This document shows, piece after piece, positions 52,776 through 61,726 of a stretch of DNA of 64,000 nucleotides. The notes below the pieces were generated by a model. It saw nothing but the letters and a program-made list of their open reading frames with translations. It did no database searches and was not told the DNA's origin. Made by a program: the position numbers and the translations under genes. The stretch comes from Acidobacteria bacterium Ga0077534 (GTDB lineage: Bacteria > Acidobacteriota > Blastocatellia > Pyrinomonadales > Pyrinomonadaceae): positions 62,001 through 126,000 of the forward strand of contig LNEI01000012.1 of NCBI GenBank assembly GCA_001464455.1, in the 5' to 3' direction. How positions within the stretch are numbered: the stretch's first letter is position 1; each line of letters starts with the position of its first letter.

Positions 52776-53510
52776 CTAATTGTGCTTTGCTTCGTATTTC
52801 TTGATCAGTTTCTTATGCTGTTCGGTCTCTAGCTGGTAGCACTCACACGCGAATCCCTCGAGGCCTTTCCTATCCAAAAGCGTTATTTTCCCGCGGGTAT
52901 ATTTGATCAGCTCTTTTGACTGAAGAGCTGACGCGGCTAGCGAAACCGTTTCCCGCCGGACGCCGATCGCATGAGCTATCTGTTCATGAGTCAAACGGAT
53001 CAAGTCAGTCTCTTGAAGATCATGCATTCGAAGTAAAAGACGACAAAGCTGCTGCTCTACCGAGTGGAGCCGGTTACAAACGGCCGATTGAGTTATCTGC
53101 GCTAACAGCGATTGAGCGAAGTAGAGGCACATGTCCTGAAAGTCGCCGCACTCGCCGAATTCATCTTTGACCGCGGGTGCCGCCATTCGGTAGGCGTTCC
53201 CTGAGCGGTAAACGACCGCCCGGGTCGACGTAGGAGTGTCGCCCATGATAGCCGAGACCCCGATCATGCCTTGTTTACCGATCAAACCTACCTCCATCGA
53301 AACTCCCGTGTCGGATTCGTAGAGCAATAGGATCAACGAGGTGGTGGGGAAATATATGTACCTGCCTTTAGTTTCTGCTTCATACAGAACCTCGCCGGCC
53401 TTTAACTCGACGTTTTCGAGGCCACTCCGTATCTTCAGGAACTCATTTGTGGGCAGGGCGGCGAGCAACTGGTTGCACAGCGCGTCGTCCATTTGGTTCG
53501 TTGGCGGCAT
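52776..53510 (-). CDS. Crp/Fnr family transcriptional regulator
   Basis: A 244-aa regulator. An N-terminal cyclic-nucleotide-binding-like beta roll (about 30-150; ELKAGEVLYEAETKGRYIYFP) is joined by a long helix to an HTH_Crp domain with LTHEQIAHAIGVRRETVSLAASALQ. The cysteines (C126-type CGDFQDMC) are not in the N-terminal FNR iron-sulfur arrangement, and the cAMP-contact RxS motif is missing, so the ligand is unknown. Regulators of this branch with conserved HxxQxxAxxxGxRRETVS helices are common next to stress genes. It ends eight bases from the convergent tolC and is divergent from the M16 pair. Confidence 0.85.
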   Translation of the reverse strand: MPPTNQMDDALCNQLLAALPTNEFLKIRSGLENVELKAGEVLYEAETKGRYIYFPTTSLILLLYESDTGVSMEVGLIGKQGMIGVSAIMGDTPTSTRAVVYRSGNAYRMAAPAVKDEFGECGDFQDMCLYFAQSLLAQITQSAVCNRLHSVEQQLCRLLLRMHDLQETDLIRLTHEQIAHAIGVRRETVSLAASALQSKELIKYTRGKITLLDRKGLEGFACECYQLETEQHKKLIKKYEAKHN

Positions 53511-53740
53511 CGATCAAATATTCTCCTGATAGTGGTCGCGGTCGCCCGCGTTCGACAGCTAAATATATCTTTATCTCGGCCTTAATGGAAACAAAGGAAG
53601 GTTGTGGGAGAATCAGAATTTCAACATATTGCCTGCAGGATGGTCAGTGAGGCAGCTAACATAAGGGCGAAATTTGCAAATTCATGAAACTTTTTCGTTT
53701 CGCATTCGAATTACTTACTTAATTCTAATCAGGAGCAGGA

Positions 53741-55150
53741 ATGAGAAAAATTCTTTACACGCTAGTCGTCGCCGTGGTTTTGATATCGGGGACATCCGCG
53801 CCGCTTCACGCTCAGGCGTCAAAGGCGACGGGTATCAAAGTACCTGTTACTTACTACAAATTGCCGAATGGGCTCAAGGTCGTGCTTTCACCCGAACGCT
53901 CGGCTCCTCTTGTGACAGTTGCGGTCTATTACAACATCGGTTTTCGCATCGAACCTCGCAACCGCACCGGCTTTGCCCATCTTTTTGAGCATCTGATGTT
54001 TCAGGGGTCAAAAAATCTCGGAAAGCTTGAGTTTATTAAGCTGGTCGAGAGCAATGGCGGCGTGCTGAACGGTTCGACGCGCTTTGATTTTACAAACTAT
54101 TTTGCTGTCGTACCGGCCCACAAAACCGAGACGCTCCTTTGGGCCGAAGCCGACAGAATGCGCGGGCTTGATATCACTCAGGAGAACCTCGTCAATCAGC
54201 AGGGCGTCGTCGCAAATGAAGTAAAGGTAAACGTCCTGAATCAGCCGTACGGGGCTTTCCCGTGGATCGACCTGCCGATGGCGGCGTTTACCAATTGGTA
54301 CAACGCTCATAACTTCTACGGTGACCTCAAAGACCTCGAGGCAGCGACGCTAGAAGATGCCAAGGCATTTGCCACCAAATATTACCAGCCACAAAACGCT
54401 GTACTCGTCGTGACTGGCGATATTGAAGAAGCGGAAGTAAAGCGGTGGGTCGATAAGTACTTTTCGGGTATTCCATCTCAACCGGCCGAGGCTTTGCCTG
54501 ATATCAATGAACCGAGGCAGGAGCAGGAAAAAACAGTTTCCCGAACGGACAAATTGGCAAAGAAACCAGCCGTCGGCTTTGGGTATCAAATGCCGAAACG
54601 CGGAACGCCTGAGTATTACGCGATGGGCTTGATCGATCAAATATTGCTCCAGGGCGAGGATAGTTTGCTGTACCAGGAACTGGTCAAGAATAAGAACTAT
54701 ACGAGTGGCCTGAACGGCGGTATTAACGGCTATCTCGGCAACATGTTCAACTACAACGGCCCAATGCTCTTCAGCGTCGATCTGATCCATGATGAGAAAG
54801 CAACCCCCGCACAGATTCTCGCCTCAGCGGACCAGGTGATCGAAGTCATGCAGTCCAAGCCCGTTGATCAGCGTTTGATCGACCGAGCCATCGTAAAGCT
54901 CCGCAGCGGCCTCTATGACACGATGACGCAGTTCGGAGGATTTGGCAGGGCGGACCTGCTGGCCAGCTTTGCCCTGTTCGACGACAAACCCGACAACATA
55001 AACATGATCGAAGAGAATTTTCGCAAGGTAACACCGGCCCTGATCCAGAAAACGGCCAAAGAATACCTCCGGAAAACCAACCGCACGGTAGTAGTCCTCA
55101 ACATCGAGAAACCAGCCGCTACTACTACTGCTACGGGAGGTGCGAAGTAA
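53741..55150 (+). CDS. M16 family zinc metallopeptidase (active subunit)
   Basis: A 469-aa exported peptidase. Signal peptide MRKILYTLVVAVVLISGTSA. The inverted zinc motif HLFEH (H80, E83, H84) is intact, and the third ligand is Glu160 in VVANEVK, 76 residues on as expected. The C-terminal lobe has the GGxxG-like NGGINGYLG region. It overlaps by one base with a second M16 gene that lacks the zinc motif. The two should form the heterodimeric chamber known for bacterial M16B pairs, with this chain catalytic. Location: periplasm. Confidence 0.92.
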   Translation: MRKILYTLVVAVVLISGTSAPLHAQASKATGIKVPVTYYKLPNGLKVVLSPERSAPLVTVAVYYNIGFRIEPRNRTGFAHLFEHLMFQGSKNLGKLEFIKLVESNGGVLNGSTRFDFTNYFAVVPAHKTETLLWAEADRMRGLDITQENLVNQQGVVANEVKVNVLNQPYGAFPWIDLPMAAFTNWYNAHNFYGDLKDLEAATLEDAKAFATKYYQPQNAVLVVTGDIEEAEVKRWVDKYFSGIPSQPAEALPDINEPRQEQEKTVSRTDKLAKKPAVGFGYQMPKRGTPEYYAMGLIDQILLQGEDSLLYQELVKNKNYTSGLNGGINGYLGNMFNYNGPMLFSVDLIHDEKATPAQILASADQVIEVMQSKPVDQRLIDRAIVKLRSGLYDTMTQFGGFGRADLLASFALFDDKPDNINMIEENFRKVTPALIQKTAKEYLRKTNRTVVVLNIEKPAATTTATGGAK

Positions 55151-56562
55151 TGCAATATTCGAAATTAAATATTAAAAAGCTTTTCTCGTCGTCTCTGCGT
55201 CTTGGCGTCTCTGCGGTGGTTCTTTCTGTCGTAGCGATGTCGGCCTTCGCACAGAAAGAAACGCCGCCCGCAGGCGGCCAGCCGAAGCCATTTGTTTTCC
55301 CGAAACAGGAAACCTATACGCTCGGTAACGGTATGAAGGTGACGCTCGTTCAGTACGGATCGGTCCCGAAAGTCGCGATGCAGGCGGTCGTGCGTGCGGG
55401 TTCATTGAATGAGCGTTCGGATCAACGTTGGATATCCGACATGGTTGCAACGCTTCTAAAAGAGGGTACGACCAACAAGACTGCGGAACAGATCGCTCTC
55501 GAAACCGCAGAAATGGGCGGCAGCATCTTTACATCTGCCGGGACGGATAAGACGACGATAGGCGGGGAGGTTTTGTCGGAATTCGATTCCAGATTTTTAA
55601 CCCTTCTCGCGGATGTTTTGACCAATCCGCGCTTCGCTCCGGAAGATGTTGAGAAGGTACGGGCGAACAAGCTCCGCGAGCTAACGATCAGTCGGGCGGC
55701 TCCTGGATCGATCGCTTGGGAGAAATTCCGCAGCGTTGTATTTGCTGGCCACGCCTACAGCTCGATATACCCGACCGAGGCGGGCCTCAAATCCTACACG
55801 CTGCAGGATATAAGAACCTTTTATTTCAATCAGTTCGGTGCGGCGAGGACGCATCTTTATGTCGCGGGGCAGTTTGATGCGGCGAAGGTGAAGACGGCGA
55901 TCGAAAAGGCTTTCGGGAAATGGAAGAAAGGCCCGGACCCGATCCGAAACGTGCCGAAGATCAGCGCGAAGAGGTCGTTCGATCTGATCGACCGTCCCGG
56001 TTCTCCGCAGTCGACGATCTATCTCGGCATGCCGGCGATGTCGCCATCCGATCCTGATTACATCAAGTTTACGGTGCTCGATTCGCTTCTCGGCAGTTCG
56101 TTTGGCTCGCGAATAACGTCGAACATACGTGAGAATAAAGGCTACACCTACTCGCCTAATAGTTTTATCTGGCACAGATATAACACGGGCTACTGGGTCG
56201 AGAATGCCGATGTCACAACCGAACACACCGGAGCATCTATCAAAGAGATCTTATTCGAGATCGACCGGCTTAAAAATGAACCGCCGAGTGCTGCTGAATT
56301 GCAGGGGATAAAAAACTACCTGGTAGGGATCTACGTGTTGAATAATTCAACGCGTTCAGGTGTGATCGGCCAGCTTGAGAACGCAAACTATAACGAACTG
56401 CCAAGCGATTACATCTCGTCCTACATTCAGAAACTATCAGCCGTCACGCCCGCCGACGTTACCGCTATGGCCAAAAAGTATCTTGTCCAGGAGAAAATGT
56501 CGGTCGTGGTAGTTGGTGACAAAGCAAAGATCGAAGAGCAGTTAAAGCCCTATTCCAAATAG
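55150..56562 (+). CDS. M16 family peptidase-like protein (non-catalytic subunit)
   Basis: A 470-aa exported partner of the preceding peptidase; the TAATG overlap means translational coupling. The N-terminal half shows the M16 fold (YTLGNGMKVTLVQYGSVPKV) but the HxxEH position reads WISDMVATLL, so no zinc is bound. The C-terminal half keeps the substrate-binding R/Y motif GSRITSNIRENKGYTYSP, as non-catalytic subunits of this family do. It would supply half of the substrate-binding chamber. Confidence 0.9.
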   Translation: MQYSKLNIKKLFSSSLRLGVSAVVLSVVAMSAFAQKETPPAGGQPKPFVFPKQETYTLGNGMKVTLVQYGSVPKVAMQAVVRAGSLNERSDQRWISDMVATLLKEGTTNKTAEQIALETAEMGGSIFTSAGTDKTTIGGEVLSEFDSRFLTLLADVLTNPRFAPEDVEKVRANKLRELTISRAAPGSIAWEKFRSVVFAGHAYSSIYPTEAGLKSYTLQDIRTFYFNQFGAARTHLYVAGQFDAAKVKTAIEKAFGKWKKGPDPIRNVPKISAKRSFDLIDRPGSPQSTIYLGMPAMSPSDPDYIKFTVLDSLLGSSFGSRITSNIRENKGYTYSPNSFIWHRYNTGYWVENADVTTEHTGASIKEILFEIDRLKNEPPSAAELQGIKNYLVGIYVLNNSTRSGVIGQLENANYNELPSDYISSYIQKLSAVTPADVTAMAKKYLVQEKMSVVVVGDKAKIEEQLKPYSK

Positions 56563-56587
56563 AGGGGAGCCTCTTATAAATATAAAA

Positions 56588-56619
56588 ACGGCCGACTATG
56601 CAAAAGCACAGCCGGCCGT
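56588..56619 (-). terminator. rho-independent terminator of the repeat-protein gene
   Basis: acggccg (56588-56594) pairs with cggccgt (56613-56619), with further partly paired bases and an aaaa loop. On the minus strand the stem is followed by a T-run (complement of aaaaa at 56584-56588). It lies 25 bases after the stop of the minus-strand gene, and it may also stop the M16 operon from the other side. Confidence 0.75.
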
Positions 56620-56644
56620 CCTCATTGGTAGGAGAAGATTTGCC

Positions 56645-58981
56645 TTAACGAATGCTGACGTTGGAAGGCGAGGTAGCGGTTAACGAGAACTGAGTACCTC
56701 TTTCGAGTTCGAGGTTGTCTCGTCCCTGCAAGATAACAGTTCCCGCTCCGGCACCTGCCCCGACGCCTGCGCCGATCGCTGCTCCACTGCCGCCGCCGGC
56801 TATAGCACCGATGATGGCTCCAAGCACCGCTCCGATGCCCGCACGCGTTGCGGTCGTGGTCGTCTGGCTGCGGTCGCGTATAGCACCTTCATTGTCGACG
56901 GTGACGATGTTGCCGTTTACTTCTCGCACCTGATCAATGATGCCCGCAAACTGGTACGTGCGGCCATCACGCATTCTGATCGACGTAAAGTTAAGCGACA
57001 TCGACGCACGGCCGGCTACAACGCCGGACTGCTTTCCGGTGACGCTGCCCTCGATCACTGCTCCGTTGAACTGCGACGGGGAATTAACGGTCATTGTGAA
57101 GCGTTCTCCATCCTGTGCGGTCCGGGTTGAAAGAGGAGCATCGAGCGTTGCGATCATAGCCGTATTATTCGGTATTATGAACCCACCGGTAGCACCGCCA
57201 TTATAGATGGGCTGGCTGCCACTGTTGTTCCACTCGGCCATCTGGCTCGTTTTGTCATAAACGCTCGATACGGTGATCGTTTCGTTGGTATTTTCGATAT
57301 ACACACGGCGTGTTACTCGCAATTGACCATTATTCTGCGGAGTGAACGTTACATAAAAGTCATTCATCCGGTCACCATCGTAGGTGATGGTCACGTCGTT
57401 GTTGTTAGCAACAACGCTGGTCGTCACGGTCCGTCCATTCGGCGAAGTTTCGCTTCGTTTGACGCCGTCAGCATTGAGCGTAACGGTTTGAGCATTCGAC
57501 GATGACATCGTGATCGTCTGGCCTCGCTTTTCGAAGGTCAGCGTTTCCGGCGAACGTAATCGACGTTCCAGATTGGTCCGCATGCGGTCACGGGCGTTGA
57601 CCTGATAGCGGGCATCGTTGATCGACCGATCGATGACAGTCGACACGTTGTCGCTCTGGCCGACGTTTAGACGATAAGTTCCAGTTAGGCGCGAATCGAA
57701 ATTCCCGTAACCCGTTCCCCACTGGCCGCCACCCGGTGTGATCACCGTGTTGTTCCAGTTCGAACTCACGCGGTAATAGCCTGCAAGTGTATTCAGATCG
57801 GTTCGGATCTGATTCCACGAGTTTTCAGCGGGATTCGAAAGCCGATTGTTTGCAACGAAAGAGTTGATCTGGATCGCACGATTCAACACTTCTTGCACGT
57901 CATTAGCCGTCGAAACTCTCGACGAGAAGTTGTTTTTCAATCTGTTCGTCGCCGATTCAAAGTTTGCGACCATCGCGTTGATCGAATCTTCACGATTCGT
58001 GCCGTCAATGTTGCTGTTATTGAGATTACGGCCGATCTGGTTTTTGAACGTATTCGTTCGGCTTTCGATCTGGTTGATGAGGTTTCTGACCTGGGTATCG
58101 GTGCCGAAATAGACGTTTTGCGGTACGTTTACCTGTGTGTTCCAGCTTGTGCTCACACGATAATATCCTGCGAGCGTATTCAGATTAGTTCGGATCTGGT
58201 TCCACGAATTTACAGCCGCGTTGGACAGCCGATTGTTTGCGACGAAAGAATTGATCTGAATCGCACGGTTCAATACTTCCTCCACATCGTTCGTTGTCGA
58301 ACGTCGCGATGAGAAGTTGTTCCTCAAGCGGTTTGTCGCCGATTCAAAATTCGAGACCATCGAGTTGATAGAATCTTCTCGATTCGTGCCGTCGATGTTG
58401 CTGTTATTGAGATTGCGGCCGATCTGGTTCTTGAAAGTATTTGTCCTGCTTTCGATCAGATTGATCAGGTTCCTTACCTGCGTATCGCTGCCGATATATA
58501 CATTCTGGGGGACTATGACCGGAGAGTTCCAGTTTGCACTAACGCGGTAATAGCCTGCGAGAGTGTTTAGGTCATTCCGGATCGACGTCCAGGTCCTTTG
58601 AACGGTAGTGTTAAGGCGATTCGCTCGCATGAAGCTGTTGATAAAGCCTGCACGCTGGAGCACGTCCTGAACATCCGTCGCGGACGATCGATTGGACGAG
58701 AAGTTGTCCTTCAACCGGTCGGTCGACATCTCAAAATTGGAAATGATCGTATTGATCGAATCTTCCTGCCCGGTGCCGTCAATATTACTATTATCCAGAG
58801 CGCGGTCGATCTGGTTCTTAAACGTATCGGTCCTGTTCTCGATCCGCGTCAGAAGCGTTCGTACTTGTTGATCTGAAACTCGATACGCACGTATCTGAGC
58901 GTCTGCCGAAATAGCAGTACTGATGGCGATCATTGCCGTGATCACTGTTAAAAATGTTAGCTGTTTTATATACTTATTCAT
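56645..58981 (-). CDS. secreted protein with three ~125-residue repeats and a glycine zipper
   Basis: About 778 aa. The start at 58981 is fixed by an aggcagga site and a signal peptide (QLTFLTVITAMIAISTAISADA). Three tandem units of ~125 residues follow, each with QVRxLxxxIExRTxTFKNQI, NSNIDGTxxEDSIN, DLNTLAGYYRVS and a spacer ending in PQNVYxGSDT/GTDT. Units 2 and 3 are nearly identical. The middle part (about 430-600) looks like a beta-rich domain with RLTGTYRLNVGQSDNVSTVI. The end contains GIGAVLGAIIGAIAGGGSGA, a glycine zipper as in YMGG/outer-membrane proteins. Function unknown; an envelope role is inferred. Confidence 0.75.
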   Translation of the reverse strand: MNKYIKQLTFLTVITAMIAISTAISADAQIRAYRVSDQQVRTLLTRIENRTDTFKNQIDRALDNSNIDGTGQEDSINTIISNFEMSTDRLKDNFSSNRSSATDVQDVLQRAGFINSFMRANRLNTTVQRTWTSIRNDLNTLAGYYRVSANWNSPVIVPQNVYIGSDTQVRNLINLIESRTNTFKNQIGRNLNNSNIDGTNREDSINSMVSNFESATNRLRNNFSSRRSTTNDVEEVLNRAIQINSFVANNRLSNAAVNSWNQIRTNLNTLAGYYRVSTSWNTQVNVPQNVYFGTDTQVRNLINQIESRTNTFKNQIGRNLNNSNIDGTNREDSINAMVANFESATNRLKNNFSSRVSTANDVQEVLNRAIQINSFVANNRLSNPAENSWNQIRTDLNTLAGYYRVSSNWNNTVITPGGGQWGTGYGNFDSRLTGTYRLNVGQSDNVSTVIDRSINDARYQVNARDRMRTNLERRLRSPETLTFEKRGQTITMSSSNAQTVTLNADGVKRSETSPNGRTVTTSVVANNNDVTITYDGDRMNDFYVTFTPQNNGQLRVTRRVYIENTNETITVSSVYDKTSQMAEWNNSGSQPIYNGGATGGFIIPNNTAMIATLDAPLSTRTAQDGERFTMTVNSPSQFNGAVIEGSVTGKQSGVVAGRASMSLNFTSIRMRDGRTYQFAGIIDQVREVNGNIVTVDNEGAIRDRSQTTTTATRAGIGAVLGAIIGAIAGGGSGAAIGAGVGAGAGAGTVILQGRDNLELERGTQFSLTATSPSNVSIR

Positions 58982-59065
58982 GATAAATCCTGCCTTGCAT
59001 AGGCGCGTCTGAGCCATCGTGGGCGATCAACTCACCTCCCGGTCGGTTCTGTCGTTTGCAGTTCC

Positions 59066-59470
59066 TTAAACGATATCTGAGCCTTTCCTTGAATTTACAG
59101 GCTGTTTTGGTGGCGGGGCAGATTCATTCTGCATCCGGTCGATACTGTTGGCCAGCGTTCCCGTCGCGGCTAGTGCGACGTCCTCCGCGACTTCGGCGGC
59201 GTGACCAAGTTTGTTCGATGCTAAATTGTAGAGATTCGTGACCTCCTCTTTTGTTGAACGCAAAAGATCTGCCGAACGATGCTGAAGAGAGCTCGCCTTT
59301 TCCAGTGTCGCGTCGTAACCTTTTCGAGACACATCGGCAATGTCATGACGCAGTTCGCTCCCGCGTTTTGGTGCAAACAGTAATGCAAGCGTGGCACCGA
59401 TGCCGCCGCCGATCAAAAGATAGGTGATCCCATTCGCCAGCGTGTGTTCACATTGATTGTTCTTATTCAT
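59066..59470 (-). CDS. YtxH-like small membrane protein
   Basis: A 134-aa protein with one N-terminal Gly-rich transmembrane helix (YLLIGGGIGATLALLFAPKRG, about 17-37) ending in the APKRGxELR motif of YtxH-type proteins. A long amphipathic helical tail with many Ala and Glu/Lys residues and a Pro-rich C-terminus follow. Members of this group are stress-associated and of unknown mechanism. It has its own spacer on both sides. Confidence 0.75.
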   Translation of the reverse strand: MNKNNQCEHTLANGITYLLIGGGIGATLALLFAPKRGSELRHDIADVSRKGYDATLEKASSLQHRSADLLRSTKEEVTNLYNLASNKLGHAAEVAEDVALAATGTLANSIDRMQNESAPPPKQPVNSRKGSDIV

Positions 59471-59759
59471 ATCCTCTATACCTCGCTAAGTTATAATTTC
59501 AGTCACCAAATATCTCAGACCCCCTTTACGATCTGCGAATGGCTTTCGCCAAATAAAACTAATTCGGGGATCTAAGCAGAGTATGCCCCATCCACGACGG
59601 GCTGTATGTTCGCTACGGTACATAGCCGTTTGAAAGGTCAGCGCTAAACGTTGCCAGGCATAGGCTTACGCAAAAAGAAAAAATCCGTGAATTCCGATGA
59701 TCACCTTTAGCAGATGAATGCAACGGAACGCACGGAATTTGATTTCGGAGAATACGGCC
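59471..59759. other. spacer between pilT-like gene and YtxH-like gene
   Basis: 289 bases without a gene. A weak inverted repeat (aatccgtg near 59682 and cacggaattt near 59733-59742) with an A-run at 59670-59682 could act as terminator for the pilT-like gene on the minus strand. Nothing else is seen. Confidence 0.35.
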
Positions 59760-61628
59760 TTAGAGCTTGAACCCGCCTCGTGTCAGCAATGCCTCAAAGC
59801 CTGATTTGTCGACCGCTTTGACGTAAGCATCCATCGGTTCGACAAGCCCATTTTTAACGTGCTCGAAAAGAGCATCGTTGAGCATGACCATGCCGTGATT
59901 TTTCCCTGTCTGCATTGCGGACGGGATCTGGAACGTTTTGCCTTCGCGGATCAGGTTGCTGATAGCGGGCGTGATGATCAGGATCTCGAGAGCGGCGACG
60001 CGGCCACCACCTTTCTTCGGCAGCAGCGTTTGAGCGATGACGCCTTTGAGTGACTCGGAGAGCATCACGCGGATCTGTTCCTGGCGGTCGGCAGGGAACT
60101 GGTCGATGATGCGGTCGATGGTCGACGGAGCGGTCGTCGTGTGCAGTGTGCCGAATACGAGGTGGCCCGTTTCGGCAGTCTCGATGGCTATTGAGATCGT
60201 TTCGAGGTCTCGCATTTCACCCACGAGCAGAATGTCTGGATCTTCGCGAAGAGCGGCACGCAGGGCGTCCTTGAACGAATCCGTGTGATTGTGAACCTCG
60301 CGTTGATTGACGAGGCACTTCTGGTTTTCGTGGGTGAACTCGATCGGATCTTCGATCGTGATTATATGATCTTCGCGATTCTTGTTTATCGAATCGACCA
60401 TCGCGCAAAGCGTCGTCGATTTGCCCGAACCGGTTGGCCCTGTCACCACCACGAGGCCCTTTGAGAGGTTGCACAGGTCCATAATGGCCTTTGACAACCC
60501 GAGCTGCTCGGCGGTCAATATTTTAGAAGGAATGATCCGGAAGACCGCCCCCATACCCTTTCGGTCCATGAAAACGTTGCAGCGAAAGCGGGCAAGACCG
60601 GGAATTTCATACGCGAAATCTGTATCTTTGCGAATCGAGAATTCTTCTTGATTCTTATCGGGCATGATCGAAGTCAGGAGAGCCCGCATCGTTTCCGGGG
60701 TGAATTTGGGTGCCCCGGGCTCAAGCTCTTTGATCTTGCCGTCTTTACGTACCAACGGCGGCATGCTGACAGAAAGGTGCAGATCCGAGGCTCCCATGTC
60801 CGCCATCTTCTTGAACAGAAGGTCCATCTTGGCGTTTTCTGAGACGTTCGCTGCTGCGGGGACAAAGGCCTCTTCCGCAGTAGATGATTCCGTGGTGCTG
60901 ATCGAAGCAGGGAAATACTCCGTTGCAGGCTCTGGCGTGTACTCCGGTACTGTGAAATCATCACGCCGGCCGGGGGGCTCATAGGTCGAAGTATCGGAAA
61001 AGACGGTCTGGTACTCAGGGTCGTTGAACGAAACTACCTCGATCTGCGGAATAACCTCATCAGAAATATATTCCTTGGCGGTTTCATCTTCGTAAATAAC
61101 TTCGCCGAGACTTGCGTTCGCAGCAGATTCTGCGGCGGTAGCTTCGAGCGAGTACGAGGAACTTTCGAGGTCATAGCTCGGAGCAGCCTCAACGGGTGTT
61201 TGATAGGTGGCAGACTCGAAGAATGACTGTTCAACGACGGACTGTTCGGCGAACTGCTCCTGGTCGCCAGGGACGTGAGTTTCCTCAGGCTCTGGTCTCG
61301 GAAGGTCGATCGATCCGTTAGCATCAGTCAGCATCGGTCGAATGGTCACGACAAATCCGGCACTGGATTTTTGAACGTTGAAGTTAAAATTCCCGAGACT
61401 GTGCGGGTGCACAAAATCGACTTCTGCCCTATTTGGCAAGGTCATTTTCACGCCCGGCGGGATCAGGGGGAAGACCATCGAGCTGATCTGCGTTCCCATG
61501 AGAGGCACGTTACCGACGTCCATATTCCGGTCTTCGGCGACAAGATAGGGGTTTTTGTCAGGTTCGAGACGCAATTCGTCCGAGCATGACGAGAGAAGGC
61601 GCTGTAGATATTCGTTTAATATGTCCAT
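59760..61628 (-). CDS. PilT/PilU-like type IV pilus ATPase with N-terminal extension
   Basis: A 622-aa hexameric secretion-type ATPase. The C-terminal ~350 residues are a PilT core: KMADMGASDLHLSVSMPPLVRKDG starts the N-domain, and then come Walker A GPTGSGKST (about 396-404), the Asp box ITIEDPIEFTH, Walker B DPDILLVGEMRDLETI and the His box ETGHLVFGTLHTTTAPST. Normal PilT is about 350-370 aa; the first ~250 residues here are extra. They comprise a ~100-residue domain with QRLLSSCSDELRLEPDKNP that may be a second PilT-type N-domain, and an acidic Glu/Ser/Thr/Pro linker. It would power pilus retraction. No other pil gene is adjacent. Confidence 0.88.
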   Translation of the reverse strand: MDILNEYLQRLLSSCSDELRLEPDKNPYLVAEDRNMDVGNVPLMGTQISSMVFPLIPPGVKMTLPNRAEVDFVHPHSLGNFNFNVQKSSAGFVVTIRPMLTDANGSIDLPRPEPEETHVPGDQEQFAEQSVVEQSFFESATYQTPVEAAPSYDLESSSYSLEATAAESAANASLGEVIYEDETAKEYISDEVIPQIEVVSFNDPEYQTVFSDTSTYEPPGRRDDFTVPEYTPEPATEYFPASISTTESSTAEEAFVPAAANVSENAKMDLLFKKMADMGASDLHLSVSMPPLVRKDGKIKELEPGAPKFTPETMRALLTSIMPDKNQEEFSIRKDTDFAYEIPGLARFRCNVFMDRKGMGAVFRIIPSKILTAEQLGLSKAIMDLCNLSKGLVVVTGPTGSGKSTTLCAMVDSINKNREDHIITIEDPIEFTHENQKCLVNQREVHNHTDSFKDALRAALREDPDILLVGEMRDLETISIAIETAETGHLVFGTLHTTTAPSTIDRIIDQFPADRQEQIRVMLSESLKGVIAQTLLPKKGGGRVAALEILIITPAISNLIREGKTFQIPSAMQTGKNHGMVMLNDALFEHVKNGLVEPMDAYVKAVDKSGFEALLTRGGFKL

Positions 61629-61726
61629 ACCAAGGTGGGCTTGTTGTGAGAGAAGGAAGCCGCAAAGCCGCGACCTTGATTAGACTAACACAGTTAAACT
61701 GTGTTTGTAACCATTTTTTTGGCGGG

